Shown here one piece after another: positions 51,661 to 58,956 of a DNA stretch of 64,000 nucleotides; position 1 is the first letter of the stretch; every line of letters starts with the position of its first letter. A model generated the notes under the pieces. It saw only the letters and a list, made by a program, of their open reading frames with translations, was not told where the DNA came from and did no database searches. The stretch comes from an uncultured Bacteroides sp. (GTDB lineage: Bacteria > Bacteroidota > Bacteroidia > Bacteroidales > Bacteroidaceae), in the NCBI GenBank assembly GCA_900542985.1, contig UQPQ01000001.1:50640-114639 (forward strand), given 5' to 3'. Made by a program: the position numbers and the translations under genes.

Positions 51661-51717
51661 TGGATATTCAGGTGGATATTCAAAGTGGATATTCACTTTT
51701 ATAGAACTGGATATTCA
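51661..51717. promoter_or_regulatory. Four iterated TGGATATTCA sites (operator-like)
   Basis: Exact copies of TGGATATTCA begin at 51661, 51673, 51686 and 51708. The motif is a near-palindrome (its complement is TGAATATCCA). Spacings of 12, 13 and 22 bp are near one or two helical turns. They lie between the left end and the repressor gene, so they may bind the repressor, the transposase or a host protein. Confidence 0.6.
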
Positions 51718-51882
51718 AAATAGGGTTTTGGCGGTGTGCGATACAGACATGCTAAAATACCACAATTTTAAAAATACCCCTTGTTTTTTATTTGATAGCC
51801 CCCCCCTAAAAACCTATCATTTTTCACGTTTTACTTTTTAAATTCCCCAATATCAGTGCCTTTATGCCCTTATATAATGGTA

Positions 51883-51931
51883 GGGGAGGGGGATTGCTTG
51901 GGAGGGGGACATCATGGGGGATGATAGGGGG
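51883..51931 (+). other. Cluster of six G-tracts (possible G-quadruplex)
   Basis: Runs of 3-5 Gs begin at 51883, 51888, 51900, 51904, 51916 and 51927 with short loops. A run of eight Cs lies at 51799-51806 in the same gene-free stretch. The G tracts are on the plus strand, just downstream of the repressor gene's stop codon. They could fold into a G-quadruplex. No gene in 51559-51976 is supported. Confidence 0.5.
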
Positions 51932-51976
51932 TACGCTTCGTTTTCCATCACCGGTGTATGGTAATAGTAAATCCGC

Positions 51977-52384
51977 CTACCCGACATTTGCAGTACCGGA
52001 AATGGGCGCATCCGATACATGTTTTTCCTTTTCGATTGTCATTTGCCGGATTCGTTCCTCTAAGCGTCCGATTTCTCTATCTTGTTCCCTGATGATTTCT
52101 TCTTTTTCTCTAATTAAGGCAAGGAGAGAGGATAGTTCGGTTGTTTGTGTTGTTGTAGATGATGTATTATAGTAAATATCACCTTTCCCAGTAAGTAACC
52201 AGGTAGGGTTTATATCATTATGTATTTCGATAATTTTCGACACCCATAAACTTGATATATCTGTTCCTTTGCTAATGCATCTTGAAATTACTCCATTCGA
52301 GCACCCAATAGCTTGTTCAAGTGCCCTTGTACTGATACCTTTTTCTTTAATTAGGATTGCAATCCTGTCGGAAATATTCGTCAT
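51977..52384 (-). CDS. Prophage repressor-like HTH protein
   Basis: A 135-residue protein with an N-terminal Cro/CI-type helix-turn-helix (ISDRIAILIKEKGISTRALEQAIGCSNGVISRCI, about residues 4-37). The segment INPTWLLTGKGDIYY is typical of phage CI-like and Bacteroides HTH proteins. The C-terminus is a coiled coil (LLALIREKEEIIREQDREIGRLEERIRQM), probably for dimerisation. It is transcribed away from the early operon, as expected for the lysogeny repressor of a Mu-like phage. No peptidase domain is present, so it is not a LexA-type self-cleaving repressor. Confidence 0.8.
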   Translation of the reverse strand: MTNISDRIAILIKEKGISTRALEQAIGCSNGVISRCISKGTDISSLWVSKIIEIHNDINPTWLLTGKGDIYYNTSSTTTQTTELSSLLALIREKEEIIREQDREIGRLEERIRQMTIEKEKHVSDAPISGTANVG

Positions 52385-52431
52385 AAGTCGTAAATTATCT
52401 ACATAAAACTTTTTAGTGTCGAAAATATTCT

Positions 52432-52439
52432 ATATATTT
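52432..52439 (+). promoter_or_regulatory. Candidate early lytic promoter -7 element
   Basis: TATATTTG matches TAnnTTTG, 79 bp upstream of the first early gene and opposite the repressor gene. GAAAATATTC just upstream (52420-52429) resembles the iterated motif near 51661 and may be an operator. Confidence 0.55.
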
Positions 52440-52517
52440 GCAGCGTGTTCAAAAAGGAACACCGCGCCAAATATACGAAAAAGGCATGTGATTAGCGAAT
52501 TTTAAGGATTAAAGAAA

Positions 52518-52724
52518 ATGAACGAAGAAATAAAAGAATGGCAGACACAGAGCGTGAAGCACAAGGTGGCTTACGTGTTGATGATGGACGGTATCAGCTT
52601 CAGATATACCGAAGAGACCGGGATTGTGTTTTCCGCACCTGATTTTTATGTGAAGAACCTTATCCGCCGCCTGATGAGTTGTTACGGCGTGAGTTTGAAA
52701 CCGATTATAAACGAATTTAAATAA
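52518..52724 (+). CDS. Small early prophage protein, unknown function
   Basis: A 68-residue protein (MNEEIKEWQTQSVKHKVAYV, then MDGISFRYTEETGIVF and NLIRRLMSCYGV). It is the first gene of the plus-strand early operon, next to the repressor, where Mu encodes Ner. It has no obvious HTH and I do not recognise a family. It lies 8 bp before the next gene. Confidence 0.65.
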   Translation: MNEEIKEWQTQSVKHKVAYVLMMDGISFRYTEETGIVFSAPDFYVKNLIRRLMSCYGVSLKPIINEFK

Positions 52725-52732
52725 GTGAGATT

Positions 52733-53149
52733 ATGGAAAACAAGAAAATGAGTTGCTGGGATTTTGTATTCAGTTCTGTAAAGACCCATATAGATGATTT
52801 GGTAAGACAGGCTGACAAGTACACCAAAGACATGAATGAGGATTTTGAACATTTCTTCTGCTGGTATGCCGAGGATATGTACAAGACGCAACGTGAACTT
52901 TCCTGTTACCGTGCCTTGAAGGTGGTTTTATCTGCCGGTAGCCATGATGATGTAAAGTTATACATGGAAAGCAAGATAAACAGTCTGACTGATAGTCTTC
53001 TTACCGGAAGCATCCGCAAGAACAGCACCAGTGCGGCTTCAAATTTGGCGCATACGTTGGAACTGGAAGTGAACCAGAAGATACGTGAGAAATTCACTAT
53101 ACTTCTTGGGATTATTGAAAAAGGTGAAAAGGTTGAGGGACAACAGTAA
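52733..53149 (+). CDS. Early prophage protein, mostly helical, unknown function
   Basis: A 138-residue, largely alpha-helical protein (DFVFSSVKTHIDDLVRQADKYTKDM, HDDVKLYMESKINSLTDSLLTGSI, LAHTLELEVNQKIREKFTILLGIIE). I do not recognise a domain. It lies between the first early gene and a 133-bp non-coding gap that holds the tRNA-like element. Expression with the early operon is likely. Confidence 0.7.
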   Translation: MENKKMSCWDFVFSSVKTHIDDLVRQADKYTKDMNEDFEHFFCWYAEDMYKTQRELSCYRALKVVLSAGSHDDVKLYMESKINSLTDSLLTGSIRKNSTSAASNLAHTLELEVNQKIREKFTILLGIIEKGEKVEGQQ

Positions 53150-53162
53150 ACCCAGCGTGACA

Positions 53163-53207
53163 ACCCGGAAGGCGTTAAGAGACGGGTGACGGTGTGGAAA
53201 GACACAC
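53163..53207 (+). other. Two hairpins upstream of the tRNA-like element
   Basis: ACCCG (53163-53167) pairs with CGGGT (53183-53187), and GTGTG (53192-53196) pairs with CACAC (53203-53207) around a 6-nt loop. They directly precede the tRNA-like fold and may be part of the same structured RNA. Confidence 0.4.
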
Positions 53208-53256
53208 GGGAGTGCATGGTTCTTGTGCCGGGGTTCGATTCCCCGGACTCCCCCCA
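53208..53256 (+). ncRNA. tRNA-like element with T-arm, acceptor stem and CCA
   Basis: GGGAGT (53208-53213) pairs with ACTCCC (53247-53252). A canonical T-arm, CCGGGG-TTCGATT-CCCCGG, occupies 53228-53246, and 53253 acts as discriminator followed by CCA at 53254-53256. Only 14 nt (53214-53227) separate the 5' acceptor strand from the T-arm. They can form one short hairpin, GCAT/GTGC with a 7-nt loop, in place of D and anticodon arms. It lies between two early genes. It could be a tRNA mimic in mRNA, an RNase P/Z processing signal or a degraded tRNA. Confidence 0.55.
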
Positions 53257-53282
53257 ATATTAATCATTAAAACAAGTGAGAT

Positions 53283-53657
53283 ATGAACAAGAGGTACATT
53301 CACATTACGAAAGCCGACCGCGACTTTATCGCAAAGGCACTCAACGTGACAGAGAAGACTGTTTATAACGCTATCCGGTTTGATGACCGTCGTGGCAACT
53401 CCGAACTTTCTGCAAAGATCCGTAAGTTGGCCATGGATCGTGGCGGTATTGTGATGGTTGTTATTCCGGAAATAGAAACTTTCCATGATTATGACAATGT
53501 GATGCGTCAGTACTGTCCGAACGGTGCCTTGATAGAGCTTGACCGTAATGATGGTAGCGGTCAGGTAATATTCAAGGGAGAAACGGTGAAGACTTACGAG
53601 CATGTGATGGTTGCCGATATTAACCAAATCCAAGCGTTTGCATCGGCATTGAGATAG
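53283..53657 (+). CDS. Early prophage HTH-containing protein
   Basis: A 124-residue protein with an N-terminal helix-turn-helix-like stretch (ITKADRDFIAKALNVTEKTVYNAIRFDD) and a beta-rich C-terminal half (GALIELDRNDGSGQVIFKGETVKTYEHVMVADI). The N-terminus suggests DNA binding, perhaps as an early regulator. It immediately precedes the transposase gene (9 bp), the place where other Mu-like phages put regulators. The family is not recognised. Confidence 0.7.
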   Translation: MNKRYIHITKADRDFIAKALNVTEKTVYNAIRFDDRRGNSELSAKIRKLAMDRGGIVMVVIPEIETFHDYDNVMRQYCPNGALIELDRNDGSGQVIFKGETVKTYEHVMVADINQIQAFASALR

Positions 53658-53666
53658 GAGGCGGCT

Positions 53667-55706
53667 ATGTTGGTGTATTACGGTAACATACAGTGTATTT
53701 CTGCACGTGAGCTCATAGATGGCGGCTATATCACCGAATCCTGCTACAGGAACTGGGTGAACCGTGGCCGTATCAAGGTGGTGCGTCGTGGTGGAGGTGC
53801 TGCTGGAAATTGCGCGTTGGTCGCCCTCAATAGCCTGCCTACCGAGTGTCTGGAACGGGTGAAGGAAGACAACCCCGGTGGAACAGAGCAGGCACTTCGC
53901 CACTGGATACTCTCAAACTATGTGCTGGATCAGGCTGCAGTAGCCTATTTTTTGGATTGGGCTTCCCATTCTTCCAGCAACAGAGCAACAGACGAACTTG
54001 CCCGGAAATATGCGGTGAATGCTTCCGTGTTGAATACTTGTATCAAGCTTTATAACAGAAGCAATGATTACCGAAAACTGATGGGTGAAAAATATAACTG
54101 GGACATGATGGCCACCACCATCGAGACCCTACGCGAAGACTTTGGTCATGATCTTCCTGCCAGTACCCTTCGTTTCCGCAAGAAAGTGAACGAATATAAG
54201 CAATACGGTTATGAATGTTTGATAACCGGAAAATTCGGCAACCAGAACAAACGGAAGGTAACTCACATGGACGAACGCCTGGTGATGAGTTTGAAAGTAC
54301 TTCCCAACCAACCATACGGCAGTGATGTGCATGAAATGTATCTGTCGTTTGTATGCGGTGAACTGGAAGTATGGGATCTGGAAACAGGAGAGATATTCAA
54401 TCCGGAAAACTTTACGGATAAGAACGGGGAACCGAAAGAACTGAGCGAAAGCACTATCCGGAACATACTGAACAACCCGGCAAGCCAGCTGCTGATAGAA
54501 AAAGCCTTGCGTGGACGTATGGAATTCTATCATGAGCAAATGCCGCACATGCACCGCCATGGTGGTAAGTTCTCCCTGTCACAAATAACGATGGATGACG
54601 TGGATTTGCCGCGTCGGATGAAAGGCGGCGAGTATGTGCATGCCTATTATGCTTATGATGTGGTGAGCCAGTGCCGTATCGGGCTGGCCTACGGGCGGGA
54701 TAAGGATGATGCCTTGGTAGTGGACTGTTTTCGTGATATGTTCCGGCTCATCGAACGCAACGGATGGGGTATTCCAGCCGGTATTGAGGTGGAGCAGCAC
54801 TTGATGAGCAAGTATAAAGAAGGATTCCTGAAGGCAGGTGAGGTATTTAAGTTTGTGCATTTCTGTGCCCCACAGAACTCACAGGAGAAATATGCTGAAG
54901 CTCTGAACGGTGCGTTCAAGACAACCATAGCACATAAGAACCATGAAGCCATTGGCCGCTGGCATAACAAAGGTGCACGGCGGGTGGACCAGAAGAAAGT
55001 GAGTGACAGCAGCAACCACACCTGGGAAGACAGAAAGTATTATACGTTTGAAGAGCTTGTGGCGGACGACCGGCGCGATTGTGAAGAATGGAACAATACG
55101 CTTCACCCCAATCAAAAGAAATATCCCGGAATGACCCGTTGGGATGTGCTCGTAGCCAAAATCAATCCGACCCTTCGACCGCTTGATAAACTGACCTTGA
55201 GCAGATATATCGGAGAAAAGGTAGATACCAGTATTCGTAGAAATTCCACAGTACGTGTGGCAAATGCGGACTGGTGGCTGAGCGGTCCGGAAGTGCTGGA
55301 GCAGCTGGAACCAAACAACCGCAAGGTGACGGCTTACTATCTGCCGGATGAAGAGGGCAAGCCTACGGATGTCTTCCTGTACCAGAACGACCGCTACCTT
55401 GACAAGGTTCGTCCGGTAGTGACTTACAACCGGGTGATGGCAGAACAGACCGAAGAAGACCGGGTAGCCTATACAGAGCAAAACAAAGTTCTGAGTCATT
55501 TCAGCAAATACCTCAATGACCACGCCATCGGAAAGGTGGGAACCGGTACACCGGATCAGCCAACGGATGACCCGGAAGAGGAACTGGAACTTCCCCCGGT
55601 GGAACTATCCGATGATTTGCCAGCCGAATTGTCGGCAGATCCGGAATCAGATTATGAATGGCACTCCGGAATAAGCGAGGCAATGAGGGCCATCAGTGAC
55701 ATGTAA
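53667..55706 (+). CDS. MuA-like DDE transposase
   Basis: A 679-residue protein. The N-terminal helix-turn-helix domain (ISARELIDGGYITESCYRNWVNRGRIKVVRRGGGA) resembles the MuA N-terminal wHTH, and helical end-binding domains follow. The catalytic core begins near 300: first Asp in SQITMDDVDLP (D310/D311), second acidic position in GIEVEQHL (E374/E376), and Glu in NSQEKYAEALNGAFK (E407 or E411). The E376-E411 spacing is 35. The second position is Glu where Mu has Asp. A C-terminal acidic tail may contact the MuB-like ATPase encoded next. It catalyses strand transfer during replicative transposition. Confidence 0.88.
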   Translation: MLVYYGNIQCISARELIDGGYITESCYRNWVNRGRIKVVRRGGGAAGNCALVALNSLPTECLERVKEDNPGGTEQALRHWILSNYVLDQAAVAYFLDWASHSSSNRATDELARKYAVNASVLNTCIKLYNRSNDYRKLMGEKYNWDMMATTIETLREDFGHDLPASTLRFRKKVNEYKQYGYECLITGKFGNQNKRKVTHMDERLVMSLKVLPNQPYGSDVHEMYLSFVCGELEVWDLETGEIFNPENFTDKNGEPKELSESTIRNILNNPASQLLIEKALRGRMEFYHEQMPHMHRHGGKFSLSQITMDDVDLPRRMKGGEYVHAYYAYDVVSQCRIGLAYGRDKDDALVVDCFRDMFRLIERNGWGIPAGIEVEQHLMSKYKEGFLKAGEVFKFVHFCAPQNSQEKYAEALNGAFKTTIAHKNHEAIGRWHNKGARRVDQKKVSDSSNHTWEDRKYYTFEELVADDRRDCEEWNNTLHPNQKKYPGMTRWDVLVAKINPTLRPLDKLTLSRYIGEKVDTSIRRNSTVRVANADWWLSGPEVLEQLEPNNRKVTAYYLPDEEGKPTDVFLYQNDRYLDKVRPVVTYNRVMAEQTEEDRVAYTEQNKVLSHFSKYLNDHAIGKVGTGTPDQPTDDPEEELELPPVELSDDLPAELSADPESDYEWHSGISEAMRAISDM

Positions 55707-55744
55707 GAATAGAATTAGAACAACATTAAAACAGCGTTAGAATT

Positions 55745-56623
55745 ATGATTACAGAAGCGCAAAAACAGAAGATTTTAGCAGCGATAGCCGCCAACCGTGC
55801 GAACTATCCCAGTGATGCCAAGCATGCTGCCTCTTTAGCCATCAGTACATCTGTGTACAGTGCAATCAAGAACGGACAGACAGACAAAGCCCTGAGCGAT
55901 GCCAACTGGATAAGCATTGCCCGCAAATTAGGGGTGAACCTCCGTGGTGAAATGGAATGGAAAGCAGCCAAGACCCCGACCTTTGAATATATAACTGCCC
56001 AGCTGGAGTTCTCACAGCAGTCCAGTCTGTCGGGCATCTTGTGCGACATGCCCAATATCGGCAAGACTTTCACGGCACGTTATTATGTGCAAAGCCACAA
56101 GAATGCCGTTTATATCGACTGCTCGCAGGTAAAGACAAAATTGAAGTTGGTACGCAAGATTGCTGCAGAGTTTGGTGTGGACAGCAAGGGGAAGTATTCT
56201 GATGTGTATGAAGACCTGGTATATTACCTCCGTTCGATGGAAACCCCGCTTATCATCCTCGATGAAGCAGGCGACCTGCAGTATGAAGCTTTCCTGGAAC
56301 TGAAGGCCTTATGGAATGCCACTGAGCGCTGCTGCGCCTGGTATATGATGGGGGCAGACGGATTGAAAGAGAAAATCAACCGGTCCATAGAATGTAAGAA
56401 GGTGGGCTATACCGAAATGTTGAGCCGTTATGGTGACCGGTACAGCAAGGTGACTCCGGATGATGGAAAGGAGCGCGAACAGTTCTTGAACAACCAGGCA
56501 CGTATTGTAGCCAAGGTAAATGCTCCTGCGGGGGCTGATATAGCCCAGATTGTACGGAAGACATGCGGTGGTTTGAGAAGAGTCTATACCGAGATTGAGA
56601 AACTTAAAATGACAGCGGAATAA
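55745..56623 (+). CDS. MuB-like AAA+ transposition ATPase
   Basis: A 292-residue protein with an N-terminal HTH-like region (ASLAISTSVYSAIKNGQTDKALSDANWISIARKLG) as in MuB. The Walker A-like loop is CDMPNIGKTFTA with GKT at 106-108, and Walker B is LIILDEAGDL with D173 and E174. The later segment IAQIVRKTCGGLRRVYTEIE fits the small C-terminal domain. It selects target DNA, gives immunity against insertion near itself and activates the transposase. It starts 38 bp after the transposase and overlaps the next gene by 1 bp. Confidence 0.88.
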   Translation: MITEAQKQKILAAIAANRANYPSDAKHAASLAISTSVYSAIKNGQTDKALSDANWISIARKLGVNLRGEMEWKAAKTPTFEYITAQLEFSQQSSLSGILCDMPNIGKTFTARYYVQSHKNAVYIDCSQVKTKLKLVRKIAAEFGVDSKGKYSDVYEDLVYYLRSMETPLIILDEAGDLQYEAFLELKALWNATERCCAWYMMGADGLKEKINRSIECKKVGYTEMLSRYGDRYSKVTPDDGKEREQFLNNQARIVAKVNAPAGADIAQIVRKTCGGLRRVYTEIEKLKMTAE

Positions 56624-57249
56624 TGAAGCGTGCGTACAGTCCGAAGGAAATAGCCGCCAAGAAATGGGTTACTCTGCCGTGGGATGAGAAATGGAGCAAA
56701 CCTTTCGGGTTCCCGGCAGAGAACGCTTCGTGGTTCATCAGCGGTGCCAGTGCCAGTGGGAAAAGCAGCTTTGTGATGCAACTTGGAAAGGAACTGTGCA
56801 ACTATGGGACGGTGCTGTACATGAGTTACGAAGAGAAAATCAACCAAAGCTTCCAACGGCGTATGGGTTATCTGAAGATGAATGAGGTGCAGGGTAAATT
56901 TCGTGTGGTGACAGAAGGCAGTCTGGAGGAAGTGATTGCCAGACTGAAAAAACCGAAAAGCCCGAAGTTTATCATCATCGATTCCTTTCAGGTGGCCGGA
57001 TGGGATTATCCGCAGGCTGTGGAACTGATGGAAACCTTTCCGAAGAAATGTTTCATCTGGATCAGCCAGGAAAAGAAAAGCCAGCCGATGGGTGGCGGTG
57101 CAGTAAGATTGAAATATATCTGTGATATGAAGATTCGGGTGGTCGGTTATAAAGCTTATTGTCAAGGACGCGCCATTGGAGACCCGGGAAGCTATTATGT
57201 GGTATGGGAAGACGGAATCATTCAAACAAGTAATAATTTACCAAAATGA
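56623..57249 (+). CDS. RecA-fold P-loop ATPase of the early operon
   Basis: A 208-residue protein with Walker A GASASGKSS at 41-49, Walker B KFIIIDSFQVAGWD near 115-128 and a third motif CFIWISQEKKS. It resembles compact RecA/DnaB-like or KaiC-like ATPases of phages, and has no additional recognised domain. It overlaps the MuB-like gene by 1 bp and the next gene by 4 bp, so translation is coupled. A role in DNA replication or recombination is plausible. Mu has no exact equivalent here. Confidence 0.8.
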   Translation: MKRAYSPKEIAAKKWVTLPWDEKWSKPFGFPAENASWFISGASASGKSSFVMQLGKELCNYGTVLYMSYEEKINQSFQRRMGYLKMNEVQGKFRVVTEGSLEEVIARLKKPKSPKFIIIDSFQVAGWDYPQAVELMETFPKKCFIWISQEKKSQPMGGGAVRLKYICDMKIRVVGYKAYCQGRAIGDPGSYYVVWEDGIIQTSNNLPK

Positions 57250-57494
57250 TTATGGATAATAACGAGAAGGCTTTTGAAAGCTACACCGGAACTGAAGTGT
57301 TCCAGATACTGCTGGACGGAAATTCCAGCCGGTCCGTATTGGATGACTGGCTGGAGCGAAACATCCAAAGCGACTTAAAAGTGAGAAGAGCGAAAATGCC
57401 CGGTCATGTCGTAATAGAAACGGGTGATGTCTTGTTTGCACGTAATGTGCTGATATGGAATCCAAGTTGTAAAGTAAACATTAAAAAGATTTGA
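57246..57494 (+). CDS. Small early prophage protein, unknown function
   Basis: An 82-residue protein (EKAFESYTGTEVFQILLDGN, SRSVLDDWLERNIQSDLKVRR, HVVIETGDVLFARNVLIW). The start at 57246 uses an ATGA overlap with the preceding ATPase; 57252 is an alternative. No domain is recognised. Confidence 0.65.
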   Translation: MIMDNNEKAFESYTGTEVFQILLDGNSSRSVLDDWLERNIQSDLKVRRAKMPGHVVIETGDVLFARNVLIWNPSCKVNIKKI

Positions 57495-57498
57495 AGTG

Positions 57499-57969
57499 AT
57501 GGAAAAGAAAGAAGAAAAGAAAGTGTGCTGCATCTGCGGCAAAGAGTATGAGGGCTACGGATACAATCCGTTCCCGGTGAAAGAAGAAGGCTGCTGCTGC
57601 CAATCGTGCAACTACAGTGTGGTCGTTCCGGAACGGTGGGAACGGCACAAGGCTTATCAGCGCGGTGAGGCGACCGGTGCCGGGAAGGTGTACATCAGCG
57701 GAGCTATCGCGCATTATGACATGGATGAGCGCAAGGAAGCCTTCAGCCGTGCCGAGGAGGAACTGAAGGCACAAGGCTATGACCCTGTAAACCCTTTCAG
57801 GAACGGATTGCCGGATGAAGCTCATTGGAGAGCCCACATGCGGGCCGACATTGCCCTGTTGCTGGCTTGTGACTATATCTATATGCTGAAGGACTGGGAA
57901 CTGAGCAAGGGAGCCAAACTGGAACTTGACGTGGCCAGTTCGTGTGGCATTAAAGTGTTGTTTGAATAA
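57499..57969 (+). CDS. Zinc-ribbon plus DUF4406-like (nucleoside deoxyribosyltransferase fold) protein
   Basis: A 156-residue protein. The N-terminus has a Cys-rich ribbon (CCICGKEY then CCCQSCN, about residues 9-38). The C-terminal part from about 57 (KVYISGAIAHYDMDERKEAFSRAEEELKAQGYDPVNP, then HMRADIALLLACDYIYMLKDWELSKGAKLELDVA) is DUF4406-like, related in fold to nucleoside 2-deoxyribosyltransferases. A role in nucleotide modification or salvage would suit the modification enzymes encoded downstream. The ATG at 57499 is preferred to the GTG at 57496. Confidence 0.72.
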   Translation: MEKKEEKKVCCICGKEYEGYGYNPFPVKEEGCCCQSCNYSVVVPERWERHKAYQRGEATGAGKVYISGAIAHYDMDERKEAFSRAEEELKAQGYDPVNPFRNGLPDEAHWRAHMRADIALLLACDYIYMLKDWELSKGAKLELDVASSCGIKVLFE

Positions 57970-57980
57970 AATTAGTCGAT

Positions 57981-58253
57981 ATGGGAAAAATAAAAATGGA
58001 AACCGGTGTTGTGGTGATGAAGTTGACCGCTACGGTATATAGAGGAACAATTCGTGAAATCCAATCCTCACGCATAGGTTTTTGCGGGGAGTACAATAAA
58101 GAAATACTTTCTAAAATGGGTGATGAGTTCAAAAAGATATTTGCTAAGCAAATTGAGGCTGAATACAAAGGTAAATCAGTGAAGCCGGATAAGATAATTT
58201 ATCGTGTCAGTACCAAATCAACGGAATGTGAAATGATTCTTAATGGTAAATGA
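57981..58253 (+). CDS. Small early prophage protein, unknown function
   Basis: A 90-residue protein (METGVVVMKLTATVYRGTIREIQSSRIGFCGEY, MGDEFKKIFAKQIEAEYKGK, KIIYRVSTKSTECEMIL). Alternating beta and helical parts suggest a small alpha/beta fold. Codon usage looks more AT-rich than in the neighbours, perhaps a late acquisition. No family is recognised. Confidence 0.6.
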   Translation: MGKIKMETGVVVMKLTATVYRGTIREIQSSRIGFCGEYNKEILSKMGDEFKKIFAKQIEAEYKGKSVKPDKIIYRVSTKSTECEMILNGK

Positions 58254-58749
58254 CATGGCACAGGAAGTAACCAATTTCGCCCGGTTCTACACATTGTTCA
58301 ACAAGCTTCCCTGTACAGGAGACCGGGAAGAATTCAAGAAAAGCATTGTGCTGCAGTACACGTGGAACCGGACGGACAGTCTGAAGGAAATGACAGCCAA
58401 GGAGTATGAAGCCTGCTGTACGGCTCTGGAGAAGCTGAGCGGACAAGACGAATGGCGACAGAAGCTGCGTGAGGAGCTGCGGCGGAAACGGAGTCTCTGT
58501 CTGAACCTGATGCAGAAGCTGGGCATAGATACATCCGACTGGGCACGAATCAATGACTTCTGCAGTAATCCCCGAATAGTCGGCAAAGCGTTCAGACAGA
58601 TTACGGTGGACGAACTGGATGAACTGGCGGTAAAGCTTCGGTCCATACAACGGAAAGGCGGCTTGAAGCCCAGGAAAGAAAAGCAAACGATTAACCCCGT
58701 GAGCATGGTATCACTCATTCAGATTGACCCTGATGCTCCGGCAAACTGA
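58243..58749 (+). CDS. GemA/gp16-like early regulatory protein
   Basis: A 168-residue protein (or 164 from the ATG at 58255). The basic middle (DEWRQKLREELRRKRSLCLNLMQKLG) and the C-terminal block WARINDFCSNPRIVGKAFRQITVDELDELAVKLRSIQRKGG match the pattern of Mu gp16/GemA (DUF1018) proteins, which also end in such a block. GemA influences host gene expression and DNA topology in Mu infection. The assignment is by pattern and operon position and is moderately secure. Confidence 0.65.
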   Translation: MVNDMAQEVTNFARFYTLFNKLPCTGDREEFKKSIVLQYTWNRTDSLKEMTAKEYEACCTALEKLSGQDEWRQKLREELRRKRSLCLNLMQKLGIDTSDWARINDFCSNPRIVGKAFRQITVDELDELAVKLRSIQRKGGLKPRKEKQTINPVSMVSLIQIDPDAPAN

Positions 58750-58755
58750 TAGGAT

Positions 58756-58938
58756 ATGGAAAATAGAAACACAAAGATTTTAGAGAATCTGAAAAAGGAA
58801 ATCAACCTGCTTGCCTCTGATATGGAGAAGCAAGATGCAGCCGAGTTTTATAGTGAATTGGCTGACTGGGCATACGCCAACGGAGAGGCTATGCTGATGG
58901 AAGACGAACCTGAAATGCAGGATTATGAAAACCAATAA
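58756..58938 (+). CDS. Very small acidic prophage protein
   Basis: A 60-residue acidic protein (ILENLKKEINLLASDMEKQDAAEFYSEL, ADWAYANGEAMLMEDEPEMQDYENQ), predicted helical. It lies 6 bp after the GemA-like gene and 18 bp before the DUF3164 gene. Its acidic composition would suit a protein-binding or DNA-mimic role, but nothing more specific is visible. Confidence 0.55.
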   Translation: MENRNTKILENLKKEINLLASDMEKQDAAEFYSELADWAYANGEAMLMEDEPEMQDYENQ

Positions 58939-58956
58939 CCCCAAAAAACAAGAATC

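Noticed and set aside
51602..51841. 79-codon frame over the iterated TGGATATTCA sites
   Set aside because: It starts within a terminator hairpin and its composition follows the DNA repeats. It is not protein-like.
51864..52172. 102-codon plus-strand frame opposite the repressor gene
   Set aside because: It crosses the G-tract cluster and the antisense of a clear HTH gene. It is very Gly- and Ser-rich without a motif.
53039..53257. Minus-strand frame beginning in the tRNA-like element (VRGIEPRHKNHALP)
   Set aside because: This peptide is what the complement of a T-arm and acceptor stem typically encodes. It supports an RNA element, not a protein.
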